This document shows positions 46,979-56,900 of a stretch of DNA of 64,000 bases, one piece after another. Each line of letters starts with the position of its first letter. Within the stretch, counting starts at the first letter, position 1. A model generated the notes under the pieces. That model did no database searches. It worked only from the letters and a program-made list of their open reading frames with translations, and was not told the DNA's origin. The position numbers and the translations under genes were made by a program. This stretch comes from Limnohabitans sp. (GTDB lineage Bacteria > Pseudomonadota > Gammaproteobacteria > Burkholderiales > Burkholderiaceae_C), in NCBI RefSeq assembly GCF_017848645.1, contig NZ_JAFEIF010000074.1, positions 1 through 64,000 on the forward strand, read 5' to 3'.

Positions 46979-47899
46979 TCATGCGCCCAGTTCGGCCATG
47001 GCGGCGCGGTACACCAGCCTTGCCGCCACCGTGTCTTCCACGGCCTGGCCCAGCGATTTGAAAACGATGGTGGTGCCCGCGGGTGGCGCAGCCACCCGCC
47101 CGCACAAAATCTCGCCAATCTCGGCGGCAACCTGCGCACCCGACAGCAGCACATCGCCTGACTCTTTTTCGGCCGCCTCGCGCTGATCGGCCACCACCCA
47201 GTGGGCCATGGCCGCGTCGTCTAATTCGCGCCAGGTGGGACGGGGGGCACCCACAGCCGCCACAAAGGCACCAGGCTTGAGCCAGGCGCCTTGCAGCACC
47301 GGCTCACTCGCATTGGTCACGGTGCACACGATGTCTGCCCCGCGCACGGCGGCTTCCGCGCTGGCGCAGGCCACGCCGCCGATGTCTTGTGCGCACAGTT
47401 GGGCGTTGGCGGGGTTGGGGCTCCACACCCGAATCTCGGACACCTCGCGCACGGCACGCAGCATTTGCGCGTGGCTGCGGGCCAGCACACCGCTGCCCAG
47501 CATGGCCACCACCTTTGGTGTGCGCGGCACCAGCGCGTCGGCCGCCACGGCAGAGGCCGCTGCCGTGCGCATCGCGGTGATGGTGTTGCCCTCCATCACG
47601 GCCAGCGTTTGGCCCGTGGCCGGGTCCATCAGCACGATGGTGCTCAGCAGTGTGGGCAAACCCTTTTGCGCGTTGCCCGGCACCAAGGTGATGAGCTTGG
47701 TGCTCAGGGCATCGCCCAGCTGCGCGGGCTTCAAAAACAGCAGGCCATCGTTGCTTGCCTCGCCAATGGGCATGACCATGCGCAGCGGCTGCACCACTTG
47801 GCCCAGCGTCAGGGCCACCAGGGCCTCACGCACGCCTTGCAGCAAATCGGGCACGCTCAGCAATTGCTGAACACGGGCTTCGTCAAAGTAATGAACCAT
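46979..47899 (-). CDS. Ornithine cyclodeaminase / mu-crystallin family protein
   Basis: The 306-residue protein has the Rossmann fold with VAMLGSGVLARSHAQMLRAVREVSEIRVWSPN near residue 132, and the family PAQLGDALSTKLITLVPGN and EGNTITAMRTAAASAVAADAL. Members act as ornithine cyclodeaminase, alanine dehydrogenase or ketimine reductase. The substrate is not clear. It follows an RraA-like gene on the minus strand and ends a Bug-receptor/RraA/OCD series, suggesting catabolism of an imported small acid. Confidence 0.88.
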   Translation of the reverse strand: MVHYFDEARVQQLLSVPDLLQGVREALVALTLGQVVQPLRMVMPIGEASNDGLLFLKPAQLGDALSTKLITLVPGNAQKGLPTLLSTIVLMDPATGQTLAVMEGNTITAMRTAAASAVAADALVPRTPKVVAMLGSGVLARSHAQMLRAVREVSEIRVWSPNPANAQLCAQDIGGVACASAEAAVRGADIVCTVTNASEPVLQGAWLKPGAFVAAVGAPRPTWRELDDAAMAHWVVADQREAAEKESGDVLLSGAQVAAEIGEILCGRVAAPPAGTTIVFKSLGQAVEDTVAARLVYRAAMAELGA

Positions 47900-47939
47900 G
47901 GGGTTGCTCCTGAGGGACGGTCAAGCGGGGCGGCATCCT

Positions 47940-48512
47940 TCAGGTTGCGCTGCTGCCTTGGCCGTACAAAGCCGTTGCGGCCACCACATCGGTGACCTGA
48001 ATGTCTGCGGCCGTCAGGCCCCAGGGCAACATGATCACGCCATCGGCATCCGCCACCACATGGTGTCCTGGCAAAAACGTCATGCCCCCAAAACTTACTG
48101 GCACATCCAACTCGCCTGCGCCAGTCCGCTCGCCCCGTTTGGGCACGGTCCCCAGCGCTTTCACACCCACGTCCATGCCATTGATCTCATCGGCATCGCG
48201 GATCACGCCATGGATCACCAAGCCTGCCCACCCATTGCGTGAAGCGGCTGCAGCCATCACATCGCCAAACAGGGCCCGCGACAGAGATCCCCCGCCGTCA
48301 ATGACCAGCACATGGCCATGGCCAGGCTGTGTGATGGTGTCACGCATCAAGCCTATGTCCTCGTGACAGCGCAGGGTGCGGATGGGGCCGGTAAAGGCGC
48401 GGCGCATACCGAAGCCATGAAAGGGCAATGCACAAGCCAGTGCCGCATCGCAGGCATCGCACAGGTCGGTGGTTTTGGGAACCGGCCCAAGCACCTCAGT
48501 CAATCTGGGCAC
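47940..48512 (-). CDS. RraA-like / 4-hydroxy-4-carboxy-2-oxoadipate-aldolase family protein
   Basis: The 190-residue protein has the RraA-like fold: a central DGGGSLSRALFGDVMAAAASRNGWAGLVIHGVIRDADEINGMDVGVKALGTVPKR, matching the glycine-rich G-D-x-x-A-x-x-A motif and the R-D metal/ligand site. These proteins are either RNase E regulators or divalent-metal aldolases; with a receptor and an OCD-like enzyme next to it, the enzyme role is more likely. The GTG at 48512 overlaps the receptor gene; a GTG at 48494, two bases past the receptor stop, would remove six residues. Confidence 0.82.
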   Translation of the reverse strand: MPRLTEVLGPVPKTTDLCDACDAALACALPFHGFGMRRAFTGPIRTLRCHEDIGLMRDTITQPGHGHVLVIDGGGSLSRALFGDVMAAAASRNGWAGLVIHGVIRDADEINGMDVGVKALGTVPKRGERTGAGELDVPVSFGGMTFLPGHHVVADADGVIMLPWGLTAADIQVTDVVAATALYGQGSSAT

Positions 48513-49464
48513 CCGACGCCTTGACGACCACGGCCCATTTGGCCAAGTCTCTTTTCAGCATGCCGGCAAATTCGGCAGGTTGGGTGATCAGCACATCGGC
48601 GCCTTGCGCATTGAAGCGCTCGATCACCTCCTTGTTCTTGAGCACCTCTTGCACATCCTGGTTGATGCGGCGCACCACAGCAGCCGGGGTTTTGGCCGGA
48701 GCAAACAGACCGAACCAAGGGGACACGTCAAACTCTTTGAAACCCGACTCGGCAATGCTGGGGATGTTGGGGAAGTTGCCCGAACGCACCGCACTGGTCA
48801 CAGCAACAGGGCGCAGCGTGCCGCTTTTGATGGCCCCTGAGACCGATGGCAAACTGGTGAACACCATGTTGATCTGCCCGCCCATCAGGTCTTGCATCGC
48901 AGGCGCTGCGCCCCGGTAGGGAATGTGTTCGAGCTTGGTGTTGGCCGCTGCATTGAACATGACGCCCAACAAATGGTTGACCGAGCCGTTGCCAGCCGAG
49001 CCAAAAGTCAAAGGTGTGCGCTGGCCTTGTTCTGCCAGATCCTTGATGCTTTTGAGAGGCGAGTCCGGGCGCACCACCAGCACAAAGGGCAAGGTGGCCA
49101 AGGTGGCCACGGGTTCAAAATCTTTTTCGGGGTCGAAGGGCAGTTTTTTGTACAGGGCCGCGTTGATGGCGTGTGAGCCGGCATAGCTCATCAGCAGCGT
49201 GTGGCCGTCTGCAGCGGCTTGTGCCACATGTTCCATGCCCACGTTGCCCCCAGCGCCTGCGCGGTTTTCGATCACCACCGCCTGGCCCCATTTTTCGCTG
49301 AGCTTTTGACCCACGATGCGCGCCAGCGCATCCGAGGCACCGCCCGGTGTTTGTGGCACCACAATGCGCACGGGTTTGGACAAAAAGTCCTGTGCCATCA
49401 CTGCGTTTTGGGCCACGAACAGACCCAAGGCCAAGGCGAGAAATTTCAATCGACGGTTCAGCAT
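48496..49464 (-). CDS. Bug-family (TctC) tripartite tricarboxylate receptor
   Basis: This is a periplasmic receptor, 322 residues from ATG 49464. The signal peptide is MLNRRLKFLALALGLFVAQNAVMAQ; the mature protein has the Bug features SKPVRIVVPQTPGGASDALARIVGQKLSEKWGQAVVIENRAGAGGNVG and VTSAVRSGNFPNIPSIAESGFKEFDVSPWFGLFAPAKTP. Bug receptors bind small carboxylates for TctAB-type import or signalling. No TctA/TctB genes are nearby. GGAG precedes the start. The frame to 49548 is longer but lacks a signal-like start. Confidence 0.9.
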   Translation of the reverse strand: MLNRRLKFLALALGLFVAQNAVMAQDFLSKPVRIVVPQTPGGASDALARIVGQKLSEKWGQAVVIENRAGAGGNVGMEHVAQAAADGHTLLMSYAGSHAINAALYKKLPFDPEKDFEPVATLATLPFVLVVRPDSPLKSIKDLAEQGQRTPLTFGSAGNGSVNHLLGVMFNAAANTKLEHIPYRGAAPAMQDLMGGQINMVFTSLPSVSGAIKSGTLRPVAVTSAVRSGNFPNIPSIAESGFKEFDVSPWFGLFAPAKTPAAVVRRINQDVQEVLKNKEVIERFNAQGADVLITQPAEFAGMLKRDLAKWAVVVKASGAQID

Positions 49465-49583
49465 GTCAGCTCCAGTAAACAAGAAAACAAGAGAGCAAGA
49501 ATGACACGAAGGGCTTGCAGCGCTTGTCTCGCGGCGGACAAAACCCATGGGGGTTTACCCAAGCTCCGTGACACAATGAAAGC

Positions 49584-50408
49584 ATGATCATTCGCCAAAT
49601 TGCAGGTGCCTTGGGCGCCGAGCTGCACGGGGTCGATCTGACCCAGACTCTCACGGCCGATGTGCAACAGGCCATACGCGCCGCCTTGCTGCAGCACCAG
49701 GTCATTTTTTTCCGTGACCAGGACCTCTCGCCCGATCAATTCATGCGCTTTGCTCACACCATTGGCCAGCCCGTTGAATACCCTTTTGTCAAAGGCTTGG
49801 ACGGTTTTCCTTGCGTCATCGAAGTCAAGAAGCTGGAGCACGAAAAAGTCAACTTCGGTGGCATTTGGCACTCGGACACCACTTACCTGGACCAGCCACC
49901 CATGGGCTCGATGCTGCTGGCCAAAGAAGTGCCGCCTTACGGTGGCGATACCCTGTTTGCCAACCAGTACCTGGCTTGGGACACTTTGTCTGACACCATG
50001 AAATCGCTGCTTGACGGCTTGGTGGGCATCAGCAGCTCGGCCAAAGCCGACGTCTCCAAAACCCGTGAAGACCGCATCAAAAGTGACGGCAAGGACAACG
50101 CTCCCAAGGAATACCTGGCCCACCACCCGCTGGTGCGCACGCACCCCGAAACTGGTCGCAAAGCCCTTTATGTCAATGTGGCCCACACCTCGGGCATTGT
50201 GGGCATGACCGAAGCCGAAAGCACGCCCATCCTGAACTTCCTGTTTCAGCACCAGGTCAAGCCCGAGTTCACCTGCCGCTTTGTCTGGCAGGCCCACTCA
50301 CTGGCGGTGTGGGACAACCGTTGCACCCAGCACAACCCGGTCAACGATTACCACGGTTTTCGTCGGGTGATGCACCGCATCACCTTGGCGGGCGACACAC
50401 CCGTTTGA
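49584..50408 (+). CDS. TauD/TfdA-family 2-oxoglutarate-dependent dioxygenase
   Basis: The 274-residue protein has the TauD fold with the iron triad H96, D98 (GGIWHSDTTYLD) and H250 (CTQHNPVNDY), and 2OG-binding arginines downstream (GFRRVMHRI). The IIRQIAGALGAELHGVDLTQ N-terminus and QHQVIFFRDQDLSP are family-typical. Substrates include taurine, sulfonates and aryloxy- or alkyl-acids; the specific one cannot be decided. It is divergent from the Bug receptor gene with a 119-base gap and may share its regulation. Confidence 0.9.
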   Translation: MIIRQIAGALGAELHGVDLTQTLTADVQQAIRAALLQHQVIFFRDQDLSPDQFMRFAHTIGQPVEYPFVKGLDGFPCVIEVKKLEHEKVNFGGIWHSDTTYLDQPPMGSMLLAKEVPPYGGDTLFANQYLAWDTLSDTMKSLLDGLVGISSSAKADVSKTREDRIKSDGKDNAPKEYLAHHPLVRTHPETGRKALYVNVAHTSGIVGMTEAESTPILNFLFQHQVKPEFTCRFVWQAHSLAVWDNRCTQHNPVNDYHGFRRVMHRITLAGDTPV

Positions 50409-50460
50409 TAATGCGCCAGGCGGCCATGCAGGTCGCTTTTTTAATCGACAGGGAGTGCGT

Positions 50461-51039
50461 GTGAAATTCAAGATGTCTGAGAAATCATTGTTTGCGGTGC
50501 TGCTGCGCTCTCCGTGGTGGATCAGCTTTGTGTTGGTGGCTGTGATCGCTGTGGTGGCCGGGGCCTTGTTGCCCGAGCAGTACAAGGGCGTGGGCATGTT
50601 GGGGGGCTTTCCGTTCTTTGTGATCGGTTGCATGGCCCTGTGGCGACAGCGCAATTTGCCCAGTCCAGCGCTGGTGGAAAAGGGCTTGCAAAACCTCGGC
50701 GGCATGAGCTGGCGTGATTTCTCGGTGGTGCTGGACTCCGCCTTCACCCGCCAAGGCTACACCGTCACACAGCTCACAGGCGCGGCCGACATGTTGCTTG
50801 AAAAAAAGGGCGTGCGCACCGTGGTCAGTGCCAAACGCTGGAAAGCGGCCGCCATGGGCCTGGAGCCGCTGCGCGAACTGGTGGCCCGCCGTGATGCCTT
50901 GGAGGCCAGCAACAGCGTTTGCATCAGCTTGGGGCAAGTGAGCACCAAAGCCGAGGAATACGCCGCAGAAAACCGCATCACCTTGATCACGGGTGCAGAT
51001 TTGGTGATCCTGGTGGACGAAGAGGTCAAGGCCTTGTGA
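50461..51039 (+). CDS. Membrane-anchored Mrr-like restriction-endonuclease-fold protein
   Basis: The 192-residue protein begins with two hydrophobic segments (about 19-36 and 43-61) and then a soluble domain with a Mrr-type PD-(D/E)xK pattern: LDSAFTRQGYTVTQLTGAADMLLEKKGVRTVVSAKRWK, with D110 and K125 as plausible metal/catalytic residues in place of the common D-(x)n-QxK. GTG 50461 follows GGGAG by five bases; GTG 50455 is possible. Members of this fold cleave modified or foreign DNA, but similar membrane forms are of unknown function. Confidence 0.75.
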   Translation: MKFKMSEKSLFAVLLRSPWWISFVLVAVIAVVAGALLPEQYKGVGMLGGFPFFVIGCMALWRQRNLPSPALVEKGLQNLGGMSWRDFSVVLDSAFTRQGYTVTQLTGAADMLLEKKGVRTVVSAKRWKAAAMGLEPLRELVARRDALEASNSVCISLGQVSTKAEEYAAENRITLITGADLVILVDEEVKAL

Positions 51040-51156
51040 GCGCCAGTCATGCGGTTCGGTTTTGGCTGCCAGCTCCCTGGTATTTGGAAACACAAGCAAA
51101 ATCCTCAAAGCTCGACCACGCCGGGCACACCACTCATTCGCCATAGAGGTTGAAGC

Positions 51157-52209
51157 ATGTTCATCCGAAACACCTGGTACGTGGCCTGCACCGAGGCCGA
51201 ACTCGAAGCCCTGGGCGATAAGCCCCTGGGCCGCACCATCTGCAACGAAAAAATGGCCTTCTTCAGAGGTCCGGACGGCAAGGTCGCTGCTGTTGAAGAC
51301 TTTTGCCCACACCGGGGTGCGCCCTTGTCGCTGGGCAGGGTGTGCAAAGGCCATTTGCAGTGCGGCTACCACGGCCTGGAAATGGGCACCGATGGCAAAA
51401 CCGTGCAGATGCCCGGCCAGCGCGTGCGCGGTTTTCCGGCCATCAAGGCGTTTGCCGTGGTCGAGCGCTATGGTTTTGTCTGGGTGTGGCCGGGTGACCA
51501 GGCCCAAGCCGACGAGGCCAAGATGCCGGTGTTCGAGTTCTTCGACAACCCGGCCTGGGCTTATGGCGGCGGTCTGTACCACGTCAAGGCCGATTACCGC
51601 CTGATGATCGACAACCTGATGGACCTGACGCACGAGACCTATGTGCACGCCAACAGCATCGGCCAGCCCGAGATCGACGAGACACCTTGCACCACCACGG
51701 TGACAGGTGACCAGGTCATTTTGCAGCGCCACATGACGGGCATTCAGGCACCACCCTTTTGGCAAATGGCCATGAGCGCTAATGGCCTGGACCCCCAGGC
51801 CAAGGTGGACCGCTGGCAAATTTGCCGCTTCACGCCGCCCACCCACATCATGATCGACGTGGGCGTGGCGCTGGCAGGACACGGCGGTTTTGATGCGCCA
51901 CCCGAAGTCAAAGCCTACAGCGTGGTGGTGGACTTCATCACCCCCGAGACCGAGACCTCGCACTGGTACCACTGGGGCATGGCGCGCCAGTTCAAGCCCG
52001 AAGACGCGGCGCTGACCGACAAAATCCGTGCGGGCCAAGGCGGCATCTTCAACGAAGACATGGAGATGCTGCAATTGCAGCAAGCCAACATCAGCCAATG
52101 GCCCGAGCGTAAACTTTTGATGCTCAACATCGACTCGGGCGGCGTGCAGTCGCGCCGCATCATCGAGCGTTTATTGGCCCAAGAAAATTCTTCCGAGATC
52201 ACCGCATGA
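51157..52209 (+). CDS. Rieske [2Fe-2S] ring-hydroxylating oxygenase large subunit (VanA-like)
   Basis: The 350-residue protein has a Rieske centre with C50-x-H52 (FCPHRGAPLSLG) and C69-x-x-H72 (LQCGYHGLEMG), then a catalytic domain with D-N-L-M-D-L-T-H-E-T-Y-V-H, the mononuclear iron histidines, near residue 155. It resembles vanillate/dicamba O-demethylase oxygenases. ATG 51157 gives MFIRNTWYVACTEAEL, the typical start. The stop overlaps the ferredoxin ATG (ATGA at 52206-52209), so both are cotranslated. A dedicated flavin reductase is missing. Confidence 0.93.
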   Translation: MFIRNTWYVACTEAELEALGDKPLGRTICNEKMAFFRGPDGKVAAVEDFCPHRGAPLSLGRVCKGHLQCGYHGLEMGTDGKTVQMPGQRVRGFPAIKAFAVVERYGFVWVWPGDQAQADEAKMPVFEFFDNPAWAYGGGLYHVKADYRLMIDNLMDLTHETYVHANSIGQPEIDETPCTTTVTGDQVILQRHMTGIQAPPFWQMAMSANGLDPQAKVDRWQICRFTPPTHIMIDVGVALAGHGGFDAPPEVKAYSVVVDFITPETETSHWYHWGMARQFKPEDAALTDKIRAGQGGIFNEDMEMLQLQQANISQWPERKLLMLNIDSGGVQSRRIIERLLAQENSSEITA

Positions 52210-52514
52210 ACACACCCGACCTGACCCAAACCCCCATCGACGCCGACGGCAGCTTCGAAGTCCACTTGCAAAAAAGTGGCCAGACCTTGAAGGTGGGCAA
52301 AGAGCAAAGCATCCTGAGCGCGCTGCAGGACGCGGGCCACGAAGTGCCTTTTTCCTGCTCGCAAGGCGTGTGTGGCACCTGCCTGACCCAGGTGATCGCG
52401 GGCACGCCGGACCACTGGGACATGTTCCTCACCCCCGAGGAGCAAGAGGCCAACACACAGATGCTGATCTGCTGCTCGCGCAGCCAGACGGCGCGTCTGG
52501 TGCTGGATTTGTGA
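52206..52514 (+). CDS. Stand-alone [2Fe-2S] ferredoxin domain (split VanB-type reductase)
   Basis: The 102-residue protein is a plant-type ferredoxin with cluster ligands C51, C56, C59 and C89 (SCSQGVCGTCLTQV ... MLICC). It matches the C-terminal domain of VanB-type reductases, which normally follow an FMN/NAD(P) FNR-like module of about 220 residues; that module is absent. It overlaps the Rieske oxygenase gene, so it should carry electrons to it from an unlinked reductase. No truncation scar is visible. Confidence 0.88.
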   Translation: MNTPDLTQTPIDADGSFEVHLQKSGQTLKVGKEQSILSALQDAGHEVPFSCSQGVCGTCLTQVIAGTPDHWDMFLTPEEQEANTQMLICCSRSQTARLVLDL

Positions 52515-53861
52515 TCAGAGCTTTTTGACCAAGACCTGGCTCTTGCGGTCCCAGTTGTATTTGCGCTTGCGGGCCTCGGGCAGCCAGTCCGGATCCACCT
52601 GCGCAAAGCCGCGTTTGATGAACCAGTGCATGGTGCGGGTGGTCAGTACAAAGATGCTCTTGAGGCCCATGGCGCGGGCGCGTTGCTCGATGCGCTTGAG
52701 CACCTTTTCGCCATCGCCCTGACCTTGTGACTGGGGCGACACGGTGAGTGCCGCCATCTCGGCCGTTTTGGCTTCGGGGTAGGGGTAGAGCGCGGCGCAG
52801 GCAAAGATCACGCCGTCGTGGTCAATGATGGTGTAGTGGTCGATGTCGCGCTCGATCTCGGTGCGGTCACGCTTGACCAAGGTGCCGTCTTTCTCAAACG
52901 GCTCGATCAGCTGCAAGATGCCGCCCACGTCGTCGGACGTGGCTTCGCGCAGCTCTTCGAGCTTTTCGTCCACCACCATGGTGCCAATGCCGTCGTGCAC
53001 ATAAATTTCCAGCAGCAAAGCGCCATCCACCGCAAAGGGCAGGATGTGCGAGCGCTCCACGCCTTCTTCGCAAGCTTTGACGCAGTGCTGCAGGTAAAAG
53101 CCGATGTCGGTCGGCTCGGTGGGCGTGGGCAGCGAGGCGAGCAACTGCTTGGCCGCAGCCAGGGGTAGCTCGGTGTCGATCGGGTTGTCTTCGCTGGCCG
53201 GCTCACTGGGCTGCATGCGGATGCCCGGGATCTCGGTCACAAAAATCAGTTTGTCGGCTTGCAACTCGGCCGCCACGCTGGTGGCCACTTCTTCCATGGT
53301 CAGGTTGAAGGCCTCGCCGGTGGGCGAGAAGCCAAAGGGCGAGAGCAGCACCATCGCGCCCATGTCGAGGGTTCGCATGATGCCGTCGACATCGACCTTG
53401 CGCACCAGGCCCGAGTGGATGAAGTCCACCCCGTCCACAATGCCCACGGGCCGTGCGGTGATGAAGTTGCCCGAAATCACCCTCACCGTGGAGCCCGCCA
53501 TGGGCGTGTTGGGCAAGCCCTGGCTGAAGGCGGCTTCGATCTCGTAACGCAGTTGACCCGCGGCCTCTTGGGCGCAGTCGAGCGCCACGCTGTCGGTGAT
53601 GCGGATGCCGTGCGAGTACTTGGGGGTGTGGCCCTTGGCCGCCAGTTGCTCGTTCACCTGCGGGCGAAAGCCGTGCACCAGCACGATCTTGACGCCCATG
53701 CTCTGGATGAGCGCCAAGTCTTGCGCCAGGTTGTGCAGCTTGCCCGCCGCAATCGCCTCACCCGCAATGCCCACCACAAAGGTCTTGCCCCGGTGCATGT
53801 GGATGTAAGGCGCGACCGAGCGGAACCAGGGCACGAAGGTGAAGTTGAAGACTGTGGACAT
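52515..53861 (-). CDS. argA: Amino-acid N-acetyltransferase (N-acetylglutamate synthase)
   Basis: ArgA acetylates glutamate to start arginine synthesis. The 448-residue protein has an amino-acid-kinase-like domain (to about residue 285: FRSVAPYIHMHRGKTFVVGIAGEAI, SMGVKIVLVHGFRPQVNEQLAAKG) and a C-terminal GNAT domain (about 295-440, AALTVSPQSQGQGDGEKVLKRIEQRARAMGLKSIFVLTTRTMHWFIKRGF). The start ATG 53861 gives the standard MSTVFNFTFVPWF; the open frame continues far upstream antisense to hrpA, which is a shadow. The stop abuts the ferredoxin stop. Confidence 0.95.
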   Translation of the reverse strand: MSTVFNFTFVPWFRSVAPYIHMHRGKTFVVGIAGEAIAAGKLHNLAQDLALIQSMGVKIVLVHGFRPQVNEQLAAKGHTPKYSHGIRITDSVALDCAQEAAGQLRYEIEAAFSQGLPNTPMAGSTVRVISGNFITARPVGIVDGVDFIHSGLVRKVDVDGIMRTLDMGAMVLLSPFGFSPTGEAFNLTMEEVATSVAAELQADKLIFVTEIPGIRMQPSEPASEDNPIDTELPLAAAKQLLASLPTPTEPTDIGFYLQHCVKACEEGVERSHILPFAVDGALLLEIYVHDGIGTMVVDEKLEELREATSDDVGGILQLIEPFEKDGTLVKRDRTEIERDIDHYTIIDHDGVIFACAALYPYPEAKTAEMAALTVSPQSQGQGDGEKVLKRIEQRARAMGLKSIFVLTTRTMHWFIKRGFAQVDPDWLPEARKRKYNWDRKSQVLVKKL

Positions 53862-53963
53862 GGGCGGCGAAGGTGCGGTGAAAGGGCTGCGAAAGTGGCA
53901 GGGTGCGCGGGACTGGGATAATCCCCCGCTGTTCTTGCCTTGATTTTCACAGAAGTTTTCGCC

Positions 53964-56900
53964 TTGTCTGACACCCCCCTCCAAATCGACTTCCCCGAAG
54001 GCCTGCCTGTCTCGGCCCGCCGTGACGAAATCATGGCCGCCATGGACCAGCACCAGGTCATCATCGTGTGCGGTGAAACCGGCTCGGGCAAAACCACGCA
54101 GCTGCCCAAAATTGCGCTGATGCTGGGGCGCGGCAAGCTCAACGCCAAGCCGGGCGAACGGGCCCGCATGATCGGCCACACCCAGCCCCGGCGCATTGCG
54201 GCCAGCTCGGTGGCCAAGCGGATTGCCGAAGAGCTCAAAACGCCGCTGGGCGAGGTGGTGGGTTTCAAGGTGCGCTTCCAGGATCGGCTCTCCAAAAACG
54301 CCTCGGTCAAGCTCATGACCGACGGCATTTTGCTGGCCGAAACCCAGACCGACCCGCTGCTGCAGGCCTACGACACCATCATCATCGACGAGGCGCACGA
54401 ACGCAGCCTGAACATCGACTTCTTGCTGGGCTACCTGCGCCAGATCTTGCCGCGCCGCCCGGACCTCAAAATCGTGGTCACCTCGGCCACCATCGACGCG
54501 GACCGCTTTGCCAAGCACTTTGCCTCGCGCAACGGTCCGGCCCCGGTCATCATGGTGTCCGGCCGCACCTTCCCGGTGGAGCAGCGTTACCGCCCGTTTG
54601 AAGAGTCGCGTGACTATGGCCTGAACGAGGCTATGGCCGATGCGGTGGACGAACTCTGGCAAGGCGGGGCAGCGGGCGACATCCTGATCTTTTTGCCCGG
54701 CGAGCGCGAGATCCGCGAAGCCGCCGACCACCTGCGCAAGCACTTGGCGCACCAGCCACTCACGCGGGGTGCCGAAGTTTTGCCTTTGTTTGCCCGCCTG
54801 TCGCAGGCCGAGCAAGACCAGATTTTTGAAGCGTCCAACGGCCGCCGCATCGTGTTGGCCACCAACGTGGCCGAAACTTCGCTCACGGTACCCGGCATTC
54901 GTTATGTGATCGACGCGGGCACGGCCCGCGTCAAGCGCTACAGCTTGCGCAGCAAGGTCGAGCAGCTGCTGGTCGAGCCCATCAGCCAGGCGGCGGCCAA
55001 CCAGCGTGCGGGCCGTTGCGGCCGTGTGGCCAACGGCATTTGCATCCGCCTGTACGACGACAAAGACTTTGCGGGTCGCCCGCGCTTCACCGATCCGGAA
55101 ATCTTGCGCTCGTCCTTGGCGGGCGTGATCTTGCGCATGAAGAGCCTGCACCTGGGCGTGGTGGAAGACTTTCCATTCATCGAAGCGCCGTCCAAACGTG
55201 CCATCACCGACGGCTACCAACTGCTGGCCGAGCTGGGCGCGGTGGACGACGACAACGAACTGACCCCCATCGGCCAAGAGCTGGCCCGCCTGCCGCTGGA
55301 CCCGCGTGTGGGCCGCATGATTCTGGAAGCGCGTCACCGCAACGCCTTGGAAGAAGTGCTGGTCATTGCCAGCGCCATGAGCGTGCAAGACGTGCGCGAC
55401 CGCCCCATGGACGCGCAAGCTCAGGCCGACCAGCAACACGCCAAGTTCGACGACGACAAAAGCGAGTTCACCGGTTACCTGAAGCTGTGGAAATGGATTC
55501 ACGACGCCCGGGGTGGCCCCACTAAAACAATTGGGGTCAGATCCCAATTAAATTCAGCTGCTTCTGCGGGTCAAAACAATCGGGATCTGACCCCGATTAA
55601 AGAAGCGCCGCAGCACAAGCTGAGCAACCGCCAATACGAACAGCTGCTCCGCCAGAACTTCATCAACATCCGCCGTGTGCGCGAGTGGCGGGACACGCAC
55701 ACCCAGCTGCTCACCGTGGTGGCCGAACACAAGTGGCGCATCAACACGCAGCCTGCGAGTTATGAGCAATTGCACCTGTCCATGCTGGCAGGTCTGCTGG
55801 GCAACGTGGGCTACAAACTCGAAGACGAAGAAGCCTATCTGGGCGCACGCGGCATCAAGTTCCACAAACATCCCGGCGCACACTTGAGCAAAAAGCCGGG
55901 CCGTTGGATTGTGGTGGCCGAACTGGTGGAGACCACGCGCCTGTTTGGCCGGGGCATTGCCGCCATCGAGCCGCAGTGGCTGGAACAAGTTGGCGCGCAC
56001 CTGCTGCGCAAACAAGTGCTCGACCCGCATTGGGAAAAGAAATCCGCCGAAGTGGTGGCGCTGGAACGCGCCACGCTCTATGGCCTGGTGGTCTACAGCG
56101 GGCGGCGCACGGCCTACAGCCGGGTGGACCTGCACGGCGCACGCGTCATCTTCATCCGCGAAGCCCTGGTGGGTGACCAGTGGGAGACCAAGCTGCCTTT
56201 CCTGGCCGCCAACCACAAGATGATCGCCAAGGTCGAAGAGCTGGAACACAAGTCGCGCCGCCAAGACGTGCTGGTGGACGACGAGCTGATCTACGCCTTT
56301 TACGACCAGCAGATCCCCCCCGAAGTGTGCAGCGGCCGCCTGCTGGAAGACTGGTACCGGCATGAGAGTGCCAAGCAACCGCGCCTGCTGATGCTGACGC
56401 GCGAAGAGCTGATGCGCCACGAAGCCGCTGGCATCACCACGCAGGCCTTCCCCAAACACATCCGCCTGGGCGGTACCGATTGCACGGCCACTTATCTGCA
56501 CCAACCGGGCGACGCCCGTGATGGCGTCACGGTGACTGTCCCACTGTTTGTGCTCAACCAAGTCAGCGAAGACCGCTGCGAATGGCTGGTGCCAGGCCTG
56601 CTCAAAGACAAAATTCAGGCCCTGCTCAAAAGCCTGCCGCAACGCCCGCGCAGCCGCTTTGTGCCCCTGCCCGAATCGGCCACACGCTTGGCCGCCGAGT
56701 TGTCGGTGCCTGAGCTTTTTGGCAGCGGCTCGCTGACCGACGTGCTGCTCAAAAAAGCCCGTGACGAAACCAGCCTCGACATCAAGCGCACCGACTTCAA
56801 ACACGAGATGCTCAGCCCGCATTTGTTCATGAACCTGCTGGTGGTGGACGAGCACGGCCGCCAGCTGGGCATGGGCCGCAACCTGGGTGCGCTCAAGGGC

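Noticed and set aside
53862..55547. Upstream extension of argA to a 1010-codon protein
   Set aside because: The extension is antisense to hrpA; the normal ArgA N-terminus begins at 53861.
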